From assembly GCA_944367535.1 (NCBI GenBank), contig CALVWQ010000002.1:1-64000 (forward strand): DNA of 64,000 bases, written 5' to 3'. A model generated the notes under the pieces. It had not been told where the DNA came from and searched no databases. It saw only the letters and a program-made list of their open reading frames with translations. This document shows, one piece after another, positions 8,511 to 16,103 of the stretch. Origin of the DNA: an uncultured Clostridia bacterium. Lineage in GTDB: Bacteria; Bacillota; Clostridia; Christensenellales; Borkfalkiaceae. A program made the translations under genes and the position numbers. Position 1 is the stretch's first letter; the number at the start of each line of letters is the position of its first letter.

Positions 8511-9221
8511 ATGTTTTTTAACGTCTTGGAAAAACTGAAAAAATTTCTTAAACTGTTTTCGCTCGACGAAAATATTTTAAGATACATAAACGGCGGAGAA
8601 GTGTTGCCTTCGCCCTATACGGCGGAAGAAGAAACAGATATGGTGGAAAGGCTTACGCTAGGTGAGGAAGGAGTGCGCGACAAGCTCGTGGAACATAATC
8701 TCAGGCTTGTCGTTTACATAGCGCGGCGATTCGTCAACACGGGCGTTGATTTGGACGACCTTGTGTCTGTGGGAACGATAGGGCTTATAAAGGCGGTAAG
8801 TTCTTTTTCTTCGGGCAAGAACGTCAAACTCGCGACTTACGCTTCCCGATGTATCGAGAATGAAATACTTATGTATCTACGCCGCACGAGCAGGATAAAA
8901 AACGAAGTTTCGTTCGACGAGCCGCTCAATACCGACTGGGAGGGCAACGAACTGGTTTTGTCGGACGTCATGGGAACTCCCGAAGATGCTGTTTACCGCA
9001 AGATAGAAAGCGGCGTGGAAAACGAGCTTTTAAAAGAAGCGCTCAAAAAACTGAACAACAGAGAACGCGAAATAATGGAACTTCGCTACGGGCTCAACGG
9101 TGAGGACGAAAAGACCCAAAGAGAAGTCGCGGATATGTTGGGAATATCACAGAGTTACATATCGCGTCTTGAGAAAAAGATTATAGTAAGGCTGAAAAAA
9201 GAATTCGCGAAAATGGTATAA
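8511..9221 (+). CDS. sigE: RNA polymerase sigma-E factor (mother cell), with pro-sequence
   Basis: A 236-residue sigma-70 family protein closely matching Bacillus sigma-E over its whole length: NLRLVVYIARRFVNTG, SVGTIGLIKAV, KLATYASRCIENEILMYLRR and a region-4 helix-turn-helix ending ISQSYISRLEKKIIVRLKKEF. It starts with a basic amphipathic pro-sequence (MFFNVLEKLKKFLKLF) and a YINGGEVLPSP segment, which corresponds to the SpoIIGA cleavage region. ATG 8511 is chosen over an in-frame GTG 45 bases upstream because it yields the family N-terminus. Sigma-E directs early mother-cell gene expression after asymmetric division. Confidence 0.95.
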   Translation: MFFNVLEKLKKFLKLFSLDENILRYINGGEVLPSPYTAEEETDMVERLTLGEEGVRDKLVEHNLRLVVYIARRFVNTGVDLDDLVSVGTIGLIKAVSSFSSGKNVKLATYASRCIENEILMYLRRTSRIKNEVSFDEPLNTDWEGNELVLSDVMGTPEDAVYRKIESGVENELLKEALKKLNNREREIMELRYGLNGEDEKTQREVADMLGISQSYISRLEKKIIVRLKKEFAKMV

Positions 9222-9300
9222 ACACGCTCGGCAAGAATAAAAATTTTTTTTGGTAACATACTTTATTAAATCCCTTCGGTCAGGTTACATAGGAGGGTAT

Positions 9301-10074
9301 ATGAGTAATAAAGTTGTTATCTGCGGAGTGAACACATCCGAACTTCCGCACCTTACGGATGAACAGTCGTCGGACATGCTTAAAAGGATAGCTGCGGGGG
9401 ACGAACGTTCCCGAGAGGAATTCATAGTCGCGAACATGCGACTGGTGCTTTCCGTGATAAAAAGGTTCAATCTCAAAAATGCGGGGTCGGACGACGTTTT
9501 TCAGGCGGGCTGCATAGGACTTATAAAGGCGATAAACAATTTTGACATAAATGTGGGGGTGAAATTTTCCACATACGCCGTTCCCATGATAATAGGCGAA
9601 GTCAAGAGATTTTTGCGTGACGGAAATTCTTTAAGAATTTCGCGAAGTGTGCGCGATACGGCGTATCAGGTTTTAAAAACGCGGGGAGAACTCGAAAAAA
9701 AGGATAAAGAGGCGACTCTCGAAGAGATAGCGAGCGCGATGAACGTCGCGCTTTCGGAAGTTGTTTACGCACTTGACGCCATTTCCGACACTGTTTCTCT
9801 TTTCGACCCCGTGTACAACAAGTCGGGCGATACTCTTATGCTGATGGACCAGCTCGGCGACGAAAAGAACACCGATGAAAATTGGACGGAAAAGTTCGCG
9901 CTCGACAGCGCGCTGTCCGTCCTTAAAGGCAGGGAGAAAAAGATTATATATTTAAGATATTACGAGGGAAAAACACAGACTGAAATTTCCGAAGAAGTGG
10001 GGATTTCTCAGGCGCAGGTGTCCCGTTTGGAAAAAAATGCACTTTCGGTAATAAAAAACAGTATGAGGGCATGA
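9301..10074 (+). CDS. sigG: RNA polymerase sigma-G factor (forespore)
   Basis: A 257-residue sigma-70 protein. The N-terminus SNKVVICGVNTSELPHL is the recognised sigma-G signature used for anti-sigma binding, followed by NMRLVLSVIKRF, FQAGCIGLIKAINNFD, KFSTYAVPMIIGEVKRFLRD and the C-terminal ISQAQVSRLEK helix-turn-helix. It drives late forespore genes. The start is ATG 9301 with AGGAGGG at about 9291-9297; a GTG 51 bases upstream is ignored. The gene follows sigE by about 80 bp, as in other spore formers. GGTAACATAC in the spacer weakly resembles a sigma-F/G -10 box. A good terminator follows. Confidence 0.95.
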   Translation: MSNKVVICGVNTSELPHLTDEQSSDMLKRIAAGDERSREEFIVANMRLVLSVIKRFNLKNAGSDDVFQAGCIGLIKAINNFDINVGVKFSTYAVPMIIGEVKRFLRDGNSLRISRSVRDTAYQVLKTRGELEKKDKEATLEEIASAMNVALSEVVYALDAISDTVSLFDPVYNKSGDTLMLMDQLGDEKNTDENWTEKFALDSALSVLKGREKKIIYLRYYEGKTQTEISEEVGISQAQVSRLEKNALSVIKNSMRA

Positions 10075-10241
10075 CGAGTTTTCATGTTCGATTTATATAA
10101 ATGCGTCGGGGAAATATTGTTCGGGGAGAGATTTAATACAAAAACATTCGGGAAAAAATGCGGCGAAAACCGCCGGATCAAAATTCCTTATTGAGAGCAT
10201 ATCACATATATATCCTCTGAATAATATCCCGTAAAATAAAG

Positions 10242-10290
10242 ACCGCATGTCCGCCGACGAGTAAGGCGGGCATGCGGTTTATAATATTTT
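10242..10290 (+). terminator. Terminator after sigG
   Basis: A 14-bp stem (10242-10255 with 10265-10278, one G-U pair) is followed by TTATAATATTTT. It lies about 170 bp past the sigG stop. Between 10075 and 10241 I see no gene. Confidence 0.7.
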
Positions 10291-10338
10291 GTCGGATAAT
10301 GTAGAATAATGAATAATTTCCGGCATATAATGAGTATT

Positions 10339-10749
10339 ATGGAATTATCTTTTAAGGAACTCAAAAAAAGGGATGTGGTCAATATTTCCGACGGTTCGTC
10401 TTTCGGACATATAATAGACCTTGAACTTTCCTTTCCGAAAGGCGTTCTGACGGCGATAATAGTGCCCGGGAAACGCGGTAGCGGAGTGTTCGGTCTTTTC
10501 AACAGGAGTAAAATCCGTATTGACGAGAGCAACATAATAAAGATAGGCGGGGACGTGATACTCGTAAATATACGGTGCGGGGAAACCTGTGCGACGTCTG
10601 TCAATCTCAATCCCGTAAAACCTACGCCGCGTCCTCCGTGCCCTTCGCCGTGTCCGCCGCCGTGTCCGCCGCCCATGCCCCGACAGGCAAAAGATTATGC
10701 GCAGCCTGACGAGGGAAGGATAGATTTGGGGGATTATTCCGATTTTTAA
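10339..10749 (+). CDS. YlmC/YmxH family PRC-barrel sporulation protein with Pro/Cys-rich tail
   Basis: The first 85 residues form a PRC-barrel of the YlmC/YmxH type, a family common in spore formers and often placed near sporulation sigma genes: ELKKRDVVNISDGSSFGHI, ALTAIIVPG-like strand, FGLFNRSKIRI and NIIKIGGDVILV. The role of the family is not settled. After it come about 20 residues of Pro-Cys repeats (PPCPSPCPPPCPPP) and an acidic end, which are not part of the usual domain. I chose ATG 10339 by fit to the family; ATGs at 10309 and 10330 are also in frame and none has a clear ribosome binding site. CATATAAT at 10324-10331 resembles a sigma-E/K -10 box, which would favour the latest start. 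Confidence 0.75.
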   Translation: MELSFKELKKRDVVNISDGSSFGHIIDLELSFPKGVLTAIIVPGKRGSGVFGLFNRSKIRIDESNIIKIGGDVILVNIRCGETCATSVNLNPVKPTPRPPCPSPCPPPCPPPMPRQAKDYAQPDEGRIDLGDYSDF

Positions 10750-10818
10750 TTTTAAGCCCTTTATCTGCTTTTAAAATGCGGCTATTTTAAAAAATTACAA
10801 AAAATTTTAAAAACCCCC

Positions 10819-10847
10819 TTGAAATACATGCGATTATATAATATAAT
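10819..10847 (+). promoter_or_regulatory. Strong sigma-A type promoter of the EF-G-like gene
   Basis: TTGAAA (10819-10824) and TATAAT (10842-10847) are separated by 17 bp, followed by an A-rich start region. The leader to the ATG at 10974 is about 120 nt. Confidence 0.8.
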
Positions 10848-10857
10848 AAAAAAGGTA

Positions 10858-10893
10858 CGGAAAAAATTCCGCGCCCTTTTCCGACGGGCGCGG
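10858..10893 (+). promoter_or_regulatory. Two overlapping leader hairpins before the EF-G-like gene
   Basis: CGGAA/TTCCG (10858-10862 with 10867-10871) and CCGCGCCC/GGGCGCGG (10869-10876 with 10886-10893) share bases 10869-10871, so both cannot fully form at once. They lie at the very 5' end of the predicted leader. No T-run follows. I do not recognise a known riboswitch class. Confidence 0.4.
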
Positions 10894-10973
10894 CGCAGAT
10901 ATAAAAGTGCTAATCCGTATCGGGCATAATACTTGTCCACAACTATAAAACAAAAAGGGGGGTAACTTAAAAC

Positions 10974-13040
10974 ATGGGTAAAGTATTATCGGAAAAAATA
11001 AGAAACATTGCCATTATTGGGCACGGAGGCGAGGGTAAGACTACGCTTTCCGAGGCCATACTTTTTAACGGCAAAAGCATTGACAGAATGGGGACCGTCG
11101 CGGACAAGAATACCGTAATGGATTATGAAGAACAGGAGCTTGCGAGAGGTATATCCATATCGCTTGCCGCGGCTTATACATATTGGAAAGACGTAAAGAT
11201 AAACATAATCGACGTGCCGGGTTTTTACGATTTCGAGGGCGAATTTGAAGAAGCTATGCGCGCAGTGGGTTCGGCGATTCTCGTTGCGGACGCGAACGGA
11301 CAGGTTTCGGTCGGCGCGGAAAAGGCGGTGGATTACTGTCTTAAAAGACATATTCCTCTAATTATTTTTATAAACGGTATAGATAAGGAGAATTCAAACT
11401 ATTCGGCGACGGTAGAAGCATTCCGCGCAAAATACGGTAAACGCATCGCAACCATGCACGCGCCTATTATAATCGGCGGTAAGATGAAAGGTTACGTCAG
11501 TGTGATTTCCGGCAAGGCTTATGAGTTCACCAAGGGCGGACGCAACGAAATACCCGTCCCCGACGACATGAAAGAGGACATATCGCTCCTTAAAGAGGGG
11601 CTTACGGAAGCGGCGGCGGAGACGAGCGAAGTATTTCTCGACAAGTTCCTCTCGGAAGGAACTCTCACCAACGACGAAATAATAGCCGGTGTAAAGAGCG
11701 GTTTATACGACGGCGGAACGGTGCCTGTTATAGGCGGCTCCGCGTTAATGAATATGGGCGTTATAAATCTCATGAATGAAATAGTGGAGATATTGCCTTC
11801 GCCGCTCGAACGCCGTCCCGTACTCGCGACAAATCTCGCGAACGGCGATGTGGAAAACATAACCTGTGATATAAACGCGCCGTTTTCCGCGCAGGTGTTC
11901 AAGACGGTCGCAGACCCGTTTGTCGGCAAACTCAACATGATAAGGGTGTTTACGGGTGTGCTCAAAAGCGGTATGACCGTTTATAACGCGACAACGGGCG
12001 AAAAAGAGCGTATCAATGCCCTGTATTTCATGAAAGGAAAAAAACAGGAGGCTACCGACGAACTCATAGCGGGTGATATCGGAGCGGTCAGCAAACTCGC
12101 CGATACCGATACGGGCGACACGCTTTGCGACGAGAGCAGGAAGATAAAATTCTACGACATACCTTTCCCGAAGCCGGTGTATACAATGGCTATTTCCGCG
12201 GCAAAAAGCGGAGAGGAAGACAAGGTGTTCCAGGGGCTTAACCGACTTGCTGAAGAGGACCTCACGTTTAAGGTCGAAAAGGACGCCGAGACCGGCGAAA
12301 CCGTCATACGCGGGCAGGGTGAAACCCAACTCGATATACTCTGTAAAAAGTTAAAAACCAAGTTCGGTTGCGAAGCGGAACTGCGCGACCCGAAAGTGGC
12401 GTTTAAAGAAACAATTACCGCGACGGCGGAGGCAGAGGGCAAACATAAGAAACAGACGGGCGGAGCGGGACAGTTCGGTGTCGTCAATATAAGGTTTGAG
12501 CCGGGCGCGGCGGACGGCAAGTTCGAGTTTGTGGACGCGGTCGTCGGCGGAGCAGTCCCGAAACAGTTTATTCCCGCCGTGGAAAAAGGTCTGAAAGAAG
12601 CCATAAACAAGGGCGTGCTAGCGGGATATCCCATGGTTAATCTTAAATGTACTTTGTTTGACGGCAAATATCACCCCGTAGACTCGAAGGAAGTCGCGTT
12701 TGTATCGGCGGCAAAACTTGCGTATGAAGACGCTTGCAAACGCGCTAAACCCGTCATATTGGAGCCCATTTATTCTTATAAGATTACCGTGCCCGATATG
12801 TATACGGGCGACATTCTCGGTGACATGAACAAGCGCCGAGGAAGAATTCTCGGAATGGAGTCTGTCGAAGGAAAACAGGAAATTTCCGCAGAGGCGCCTC
12901 TCGCAGAAATGCTCAAATATGCTACCGACCTTCGCAGTATGACTCAGGGCAGGGGCAAGTTCGAAGCGGAATTTGCCCGCTATGAAGAAGTTCCTTTCAC
13001 GGAGCAGGAAAAAATAATCGCGGATGCGGCTAAAAACTGA
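10974..13040 (+). CDS. EF-G-like translational GTPase (EF-G paralogue family)
   Basis: A 688-residue protein with the full EF-G domain order: G domain, beta-barrel domain II from about 290, and domains III-V, including GETQLDILCKKLK and the C-terminal elongation-factor folds ending SMTQGRGKFEAEFARYEEVP. The G motifs diverge from canonical EF-G: G1 is GHGGEGKT instead of AHIDAGKT, G3 is DVPGF instead of DTPGH, and G4 is NGID instead of NKMD. The catalytic G3 histidine is therefore absent. This branch is usually called an EF-G-like or EF-G2 protein in Clostridia; its cellular role is unresolved. It has its own strong promoter and a 120-nt leader, with GGGGGG about 12 nt before ATG. A PfkB kinase gene follows after 32 bp. 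Confidence 0.85.
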   Translation: MGKVLSEKIRNIAIIGHGGEGKTTLSEAILFNGKSIDRMGTVADKNTVMDYEEQELARGISISLAAAYTYWKDVKINIIDVPGFYDFEGEFEEAMRAVGSAILVADANGQVSVGAEKAVDYCLKRHIPLIIFINGIDKENSNYSATVEAFRAKYGKRIATMHAPIIIGGKMKGYVSVISGKAYEFTKGGRNEIPVPDDMKEDISLLKEGLTEAAAETSEVFLDKFLSEGTLTNDEIIAGVKSGLYDGGTVPVIGGSALMNMGVINLMNEIVEILPSPLERRPVLATNLANGDVENITCDINAPFSAQVFKTVADPFVGKLNMIRVFTGVLKSGMTVYNATTGEKERINALYFMKGKKQEATDELIAGDIGAVSKLADTDTGDTLCDESRKIKFYDIPFPKPVYTMAISAAKSGEEDKVFQGLNRLAEEDLTFKVEKDAETGETVIRGQGETQLDILCKKLKTKFGCEAELRDPKVAFKETITATAEAEGKHKKQTGGAGQFGVVNIRFEPGAADGKFEFVDAVVGGAVPKQFIPAVEKGLKEAINKGVLAGYPMVNLKCTLFDGKYHPVDSKEVAFVSAAKLAYEDACKRAKPVILEPIYSYKITVPDMYTGDILGDMNKRRGRILGMESVEGKQEISAEAPLAEMLKYATDLRSMTQGRGKFEAEFARYEEVPFTEQEKIIADAAKN

Positions 13041-13072
13041 AATAATAAAAACATAATCGGAGTTTATATTAA

Positions 13073-13999
13073 ATGATACTTACTATTTGTCCGAATCCCA
13101 GCGTAGACTGTACGATAGAGCTTGACAGCCTTAACGTTGGGAAATTGAACAGGATTGACAACAAAGTGGAAACCTATTCGGGCAAGGCACTCAACGTTGC
13201 GATAGGGGTCGCGCGACTCGGAGAAAGTTGCGTCGCTACGGGCTTTATGTTCGAAAATCATCAGAAGACTTTCGAGCACGTCCTCGAAAAAGAAGGCGTC
13301 GTGCACGACTTTGTGTTAAACAGCGGCTCCGCACGCACCAATTATAAGATAATAGATAAAAAATCCATGCTTACCGAAATCAACGACCGCGGCGAAGAGG
13401 TGGGCAGGGATAATCAGTTGAAACTCATCGAAAAGGTGAGAAAACTTTCCGAAAACTGCGAGATAGCAGTTATGAGCGGCAGTCTGCCGAAAGGTGTTTC
13501 TCCCGAATTTTACGGTGAGGTATTGAGCGTTATTCCAGAACGCGTCAAGGTAATAGTGGATGCCGAAAAGACGAATATGTTGGAGGCGATAAAGAGCCGC
13601 AGACTGTTCATGGCAAAGCCCAATTTGCCCGAACTCGAAAAGTTTTCGGGCATGACGGTGCGTACACGCGAGGACATGGTTAAAGCCGCGCGCAAATACC
13701 TTGACGCCGGCGTCAGACTCGTTCTCATCTCAATGGGAGCGGAGGGGGCGATAATAACGGACGGGACGGAGACATATTATTGTAAGAGCGCGTCCGTGGC
13801 GGTCAATTCGACCGTAGGCGCGGGTGACAGCATGATAGCGGCGTGCTGCGTGGCACTGACAACGGGCGTACCGATGGCGGAAATGCTGCGTCAGGCAGTC
13901 GCGGCGGGGACTGCGGCGGTAACCACGAGCGGCACCAATCTTTTCTACAAGGAAAAGTATAAGGAAATTTACGCCAAAGTGCAGGCGGAACGTTTCTGA
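13073..13999 (+). CDS. PfkB family sugar kinase, 1-phosphofructokinase/tagatose-6-phosphate kinase type
   Basis: A 308-residue ribokinase-fold kinase of the FruK/LacC branch. It begins ILTICPNPSVDCTIELD, typical of hexose-phosphate kinases, and ends with the catalytic anion-hole motif VGAGDSM (about residues 249-255, Asp as base). The first signature normally reads GGKGxNVA; here it is YSGKALNVA. Expected reaction: ATP-dependent phosphorylation of fructose-1-phosphate or tagatose-6-phosphate. No PTS permease or aldolase gene is nearby; the upstream neighbour is the EF-G-like gene, with which it appears cotranscribed. The substrate is therefore unproven. Confidence 0.85.
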   Translation: MILTICPNPSVDCTIELDSLNVGKLNRIDNKVETYSGKALNVAIGVARLGESCVATGFMFENHQKTFEHVLEKEGVVHDFVLNSGSARTNYKIIDKKSMLTEINDRGEEVGRDNQLKLIEKVRKLSENCEIAVMSGSLPKGVSPEFYGEVLSVIPERVKVIVDAEKTNMLEAIKSRRLFMAKPNLPELEKFSGMTVRTREDMVKAARKYLDAGVRLVLISMGAEGAIITDGTETYYCKSASVAVNSTVGAGDSMIAACCVALTTGVPMAEMLRQAVAAGTAAVTTSGTNLFYKEKYKEIYAKVQAERF

Positions 14000-14082
14000 A
14001 CGGGTATAGATTAAAGATTAAAAGTCCGTTCGCTTGCCGGTTCCGCGGGCGAAGTTCGCCTTTCCCGAGGGGAATTTTTTGC

Positions 14083-14230
14083 GGTATTCGCGTCAGGCGT
14101 CATAATTTCGCATTTGTTCGGTATTTGCGTCAGACGTGAGAGTTTTAGCATTTGTTCGGAAATTGTGTCAGGTTAAGAATTTCCGCGTTTGTTCGAAGGT
14201 GTATTAAGTTAAGAAATTCCGCGTTTTGCC
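14083..14230 (+). repeat. Four imperfect 37-bp tandem repeats
   Basis: Units start at about 14083, 14120, 14158 and 14195. The first three end in the shared CGCATTTGTTC/AGCATTTGTTC/CGCGTTTGTTC; the fourth runs into the terminator with CGCGTTTTGCC. Each contains a GTCAGG/GTCAGA/GTCAGG/TTAAGT block in the middle. They lie in the 350-bp spacer between the PfkB kinase and yihY genes, which otherwise holds no gene. Confidence 0.7.
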
Positions 14231-14256
14231 GATTCGGCAAAACGCGGAATTTTTAT
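14214..14256 (+). terminator. Strong rho-independent terminator after the PfkB kinase gene
   Basis: An 18-bp perfect stem (14214-14231 with 14235-14252) with a 3-nt loop is followed by TTAT. Its left arm is made from the last of the four tandem repeats. Confidence 0.85.
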
Positions 14257-14351
14257 AAGCATCGTCGGATATCCGTTAAGTTTTTTCTTTTATGTTTCGG
14301 GTATATCGGTATTTCTGAATAACAAATTGCAAAATTACCCAAACTTCGGAT

Positions 14352-15305
14352 ATGGAAGAAAAAAATGTCAGAACTATTTTAACAGTTATGAGAGAAAAAC
14401 GAATGACTACCGTCGCAGGGGCGTGGGTGTTTTATTTTCTTACCGCGCTTTTGCCGATGGTTTTTCTTTTCGTTACCGCTTTTGCCGTGTTCGGTGTCAG
14501 AATTTCCGCCGAACTCGTGGGCAGACTGCCCGAACAGTTCCGAGTCGCGGGCGAGGCTATAATTTCCACCGCCGAAAACGCTTCGAGGGGTATAACCGTG
14601 TTTTTCGTTCTCACGGTTTTGTTTTCGGGTTCTGCGCTCCTTAATCAGATGAGCAAAGACGGGGAATTTATTTACGACATGAAAACCGCCTCCAAGAACG
14701 GGATATTGCGCAGGCTGTGGGCGATAACCGCGCTGTGCGTGCTTTTCGTGATATTTCTCGGCGCGGCTTTTCTGGTGGCTTTTAAGAATATTTTCTTTAA
14801 CGGCTTTTTTTCCGCAGGCGGGCGCGAAGTAATTATCTCGGTGATAGCATTTTCGTTTGTTATTTTACTCAGTTATGCTATAATAATATTGCTCAACCGT
14901 TTCATAAGTCCCGTGAAACAGAAATTTTCCACTTTGGCGTTCGGAAGTTTCATTTCTCTCGCCATAATAGTGCTTGGGACTATCGGATTTATTTTCTATC
15001 TGAAATTTTTCGACGCATATAATGCGTTTTACGGCAGTCTTGCGGCGATTATAGTATTTATAATCTGGGCGTATATCGCCATGAGCGGGTTGGTTTTCGG
15101 TGCCATGATAAATTCGAGTATGTATAAGAGATTATATGGCGGACAGCCTTCGGCGGTTGGTGCAAACGAGATAAAGTCGGATATTTCCTCCGCGTCATCG
15201 GTTAGAACAGCATCGTCCGTGAATGCCGGTTCTGCCGTTTCGCAAAAGAGGAAATCCGCGGCGGCAAAGAAACCCGCAGTGCGTAAAAAAGCCGCAGTAC
15301 GGTAA
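14352..15305 (+). CDS. YihY/virulence factor BrkB family membrane protein
   Basis: The 317-residue product has about six membrane helices (first near residues 22-45, last near 225-250), with the family features VAGAWVFYFLTALLPMVFLF near the start and the FYGSLAAIIVFIIWAYI segment in the last helices. YihY/BrkB proteins are inner-membrane proteins of unsettled function. The last 50 residues are a cytosolic tail rich in Ser, Ala and Lys, ending in repeated KKPAVRKKAAVR, which could bind nucleic acid or membrane surface. The ribosome binding site of ATG 14352 is poor; ATG 14403 is an alternative. Confidence 0.85.
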   Translation: MEEKNVRTILTVMREKRMTTVAGAWVFYFLTALLPMVFLFVTAFAVFGVRISAELVGRLPEQFRVAGEAIISTAENASRGITVFFVLTVLFSGSALLNQMSKDGEFIYDMKTASKNGILRRLWAITALCVLFVIFLGAAFLVAFKNIFFNGFFSAGGREVIISVIAFSFVILLSYAIIILLNRFISPVKQKFSTLAFGSFISLAIIVLGTIGFIFYLKFFDAYNAFYGSLAAIIVFIIWAYIAMSGLVFGAMINSSMYKRLYGGQPSAVGANEIKSDISSASSVRTASSVNAGSAVSQKRKSAAAKKPAVRKKAAVR

Positions 15306-15332
15306 AAATATAGACTCTTTCCCTAAATTAAG

Positions 15333-15365
15333 TTGACATTCGTTCGGGGGGGGGGGTGCTATACT
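15333..15365 (+). promoter_or_regulatory. Promoter with an 11-G homopolymer between -35 and -10
   Basis: TTGACA (15333-15338) and TATACT (15360-15365) are both near-consensus, but the spacer is 21 bp because it contains eleven consecutive Gs (15346-15356). Seven Gs would give the optimal 17 bp. The predicted start site lies about 20 nt before the ABC ATPase start codon, so this is the obvious promoter for that operon. Length change in the tract by slippage would switch promoter strength. Confidence 0.7.
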
Positions 15366-15392
15366 TAATTGAAAAATATAAGGAGAAAGAAA

Positions 15393-16103
15393 ATGCTCGA
15401 AATCAGGAATTTTACTAAGTGCTACGGCAATTTTAAAGCCGTGGACAACCTTACTCTCACAGTAAAAGACGGAGAGATATACGGATTTATCGGTCATAAC
15501 GGCGCGGGCAAGTCCACTACCATAAAGGCGGTGGTCGGCGCGATGAGTTTTGACGGCGGGGAAATTTTTATCGACGGAAAATCGGTAAAAAGCGAGCCCA
15601 TGGAATGTAAAAAGATCGTCGCCTATGTCCCCGATAATCCCGACATATACGATTACCTTACGGGAATACAGTATCTTAATTTTATATGCGACGTATATCG
15701 TATAGGAAAAAGCGAAAGGAACGACAGAATCAAAAAATATGCCGACCTTTTCGAAATGACGGCAAGTCTCGGGGATTTGATATCCGCTTATTCTCACGGT
15801 ATGAAACAGAAACTCGTCATTATTTCCGCGCTCGTACATAATCCTAAATTACTCGTGCTCGACGAGCCGTTTGTCGGACTCGACCCGATAGCATCATTTA
15901 AATTGAAAGAAATCATGAGGAGCGTATGCGACGAGGGCGGCGCCATATTTTTTTCGACGCACGTTCTCGAAGTGGCGGAAAAACTGTGCGACAGAGTGGG
16001 AATCATAAAGAAGGGAAAACTTGCCTTCGAAGGTACCGTGAAGGAAGTCGCGGCAAGCGGTAATCTCGAAAGCCTTTTTTTGGAGATTGAAGAAAATGAG
16101 TAA
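15393..16103 (+). CDS. ABC transporter ATP-binding protein (ABC-2 type exporter)
   Basis: A 236-residue nucleotide-binding domain: Walker A GHNGAGKS (about 37-44), a signature motif reading YSHGMKQK in place of LSGGQ, Walker B LLVLDEPF, and H-loop FFSTHVLEV. It hydrolyses ATP to drive the membrane partner encoded next. Start ATG 15393 has AAGGAG at 15380-15385; an in-frame TTG at 15369 lies upstream of that site. Its last 8 bases overlap the permease gene. The two genes appear to form one operon under the poly-G promoter. The substrate is unknown. Confidence 0.93.
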   Translation: MLEIRNFTKCYGNFKAVDNLTLTVKDGEIYGFIGHNGAGKSTTIKAVVGAMSFDGGEIFIDGKSVKSEPMECKKIVAYVPDNPDIYDYLTGIQYLNFICDVYRIGKSERNDRIKKYADLFEMTASLGDLISAYSHGMKQKLVIISALVHNPKLLVLDEPFVGLDPIASFKLKEIMRSVCDEGGAIFFSTHVLEVAEKLCDRVGIIKKGKLAFEGTVKEVAASGNLESLFLEIEENE

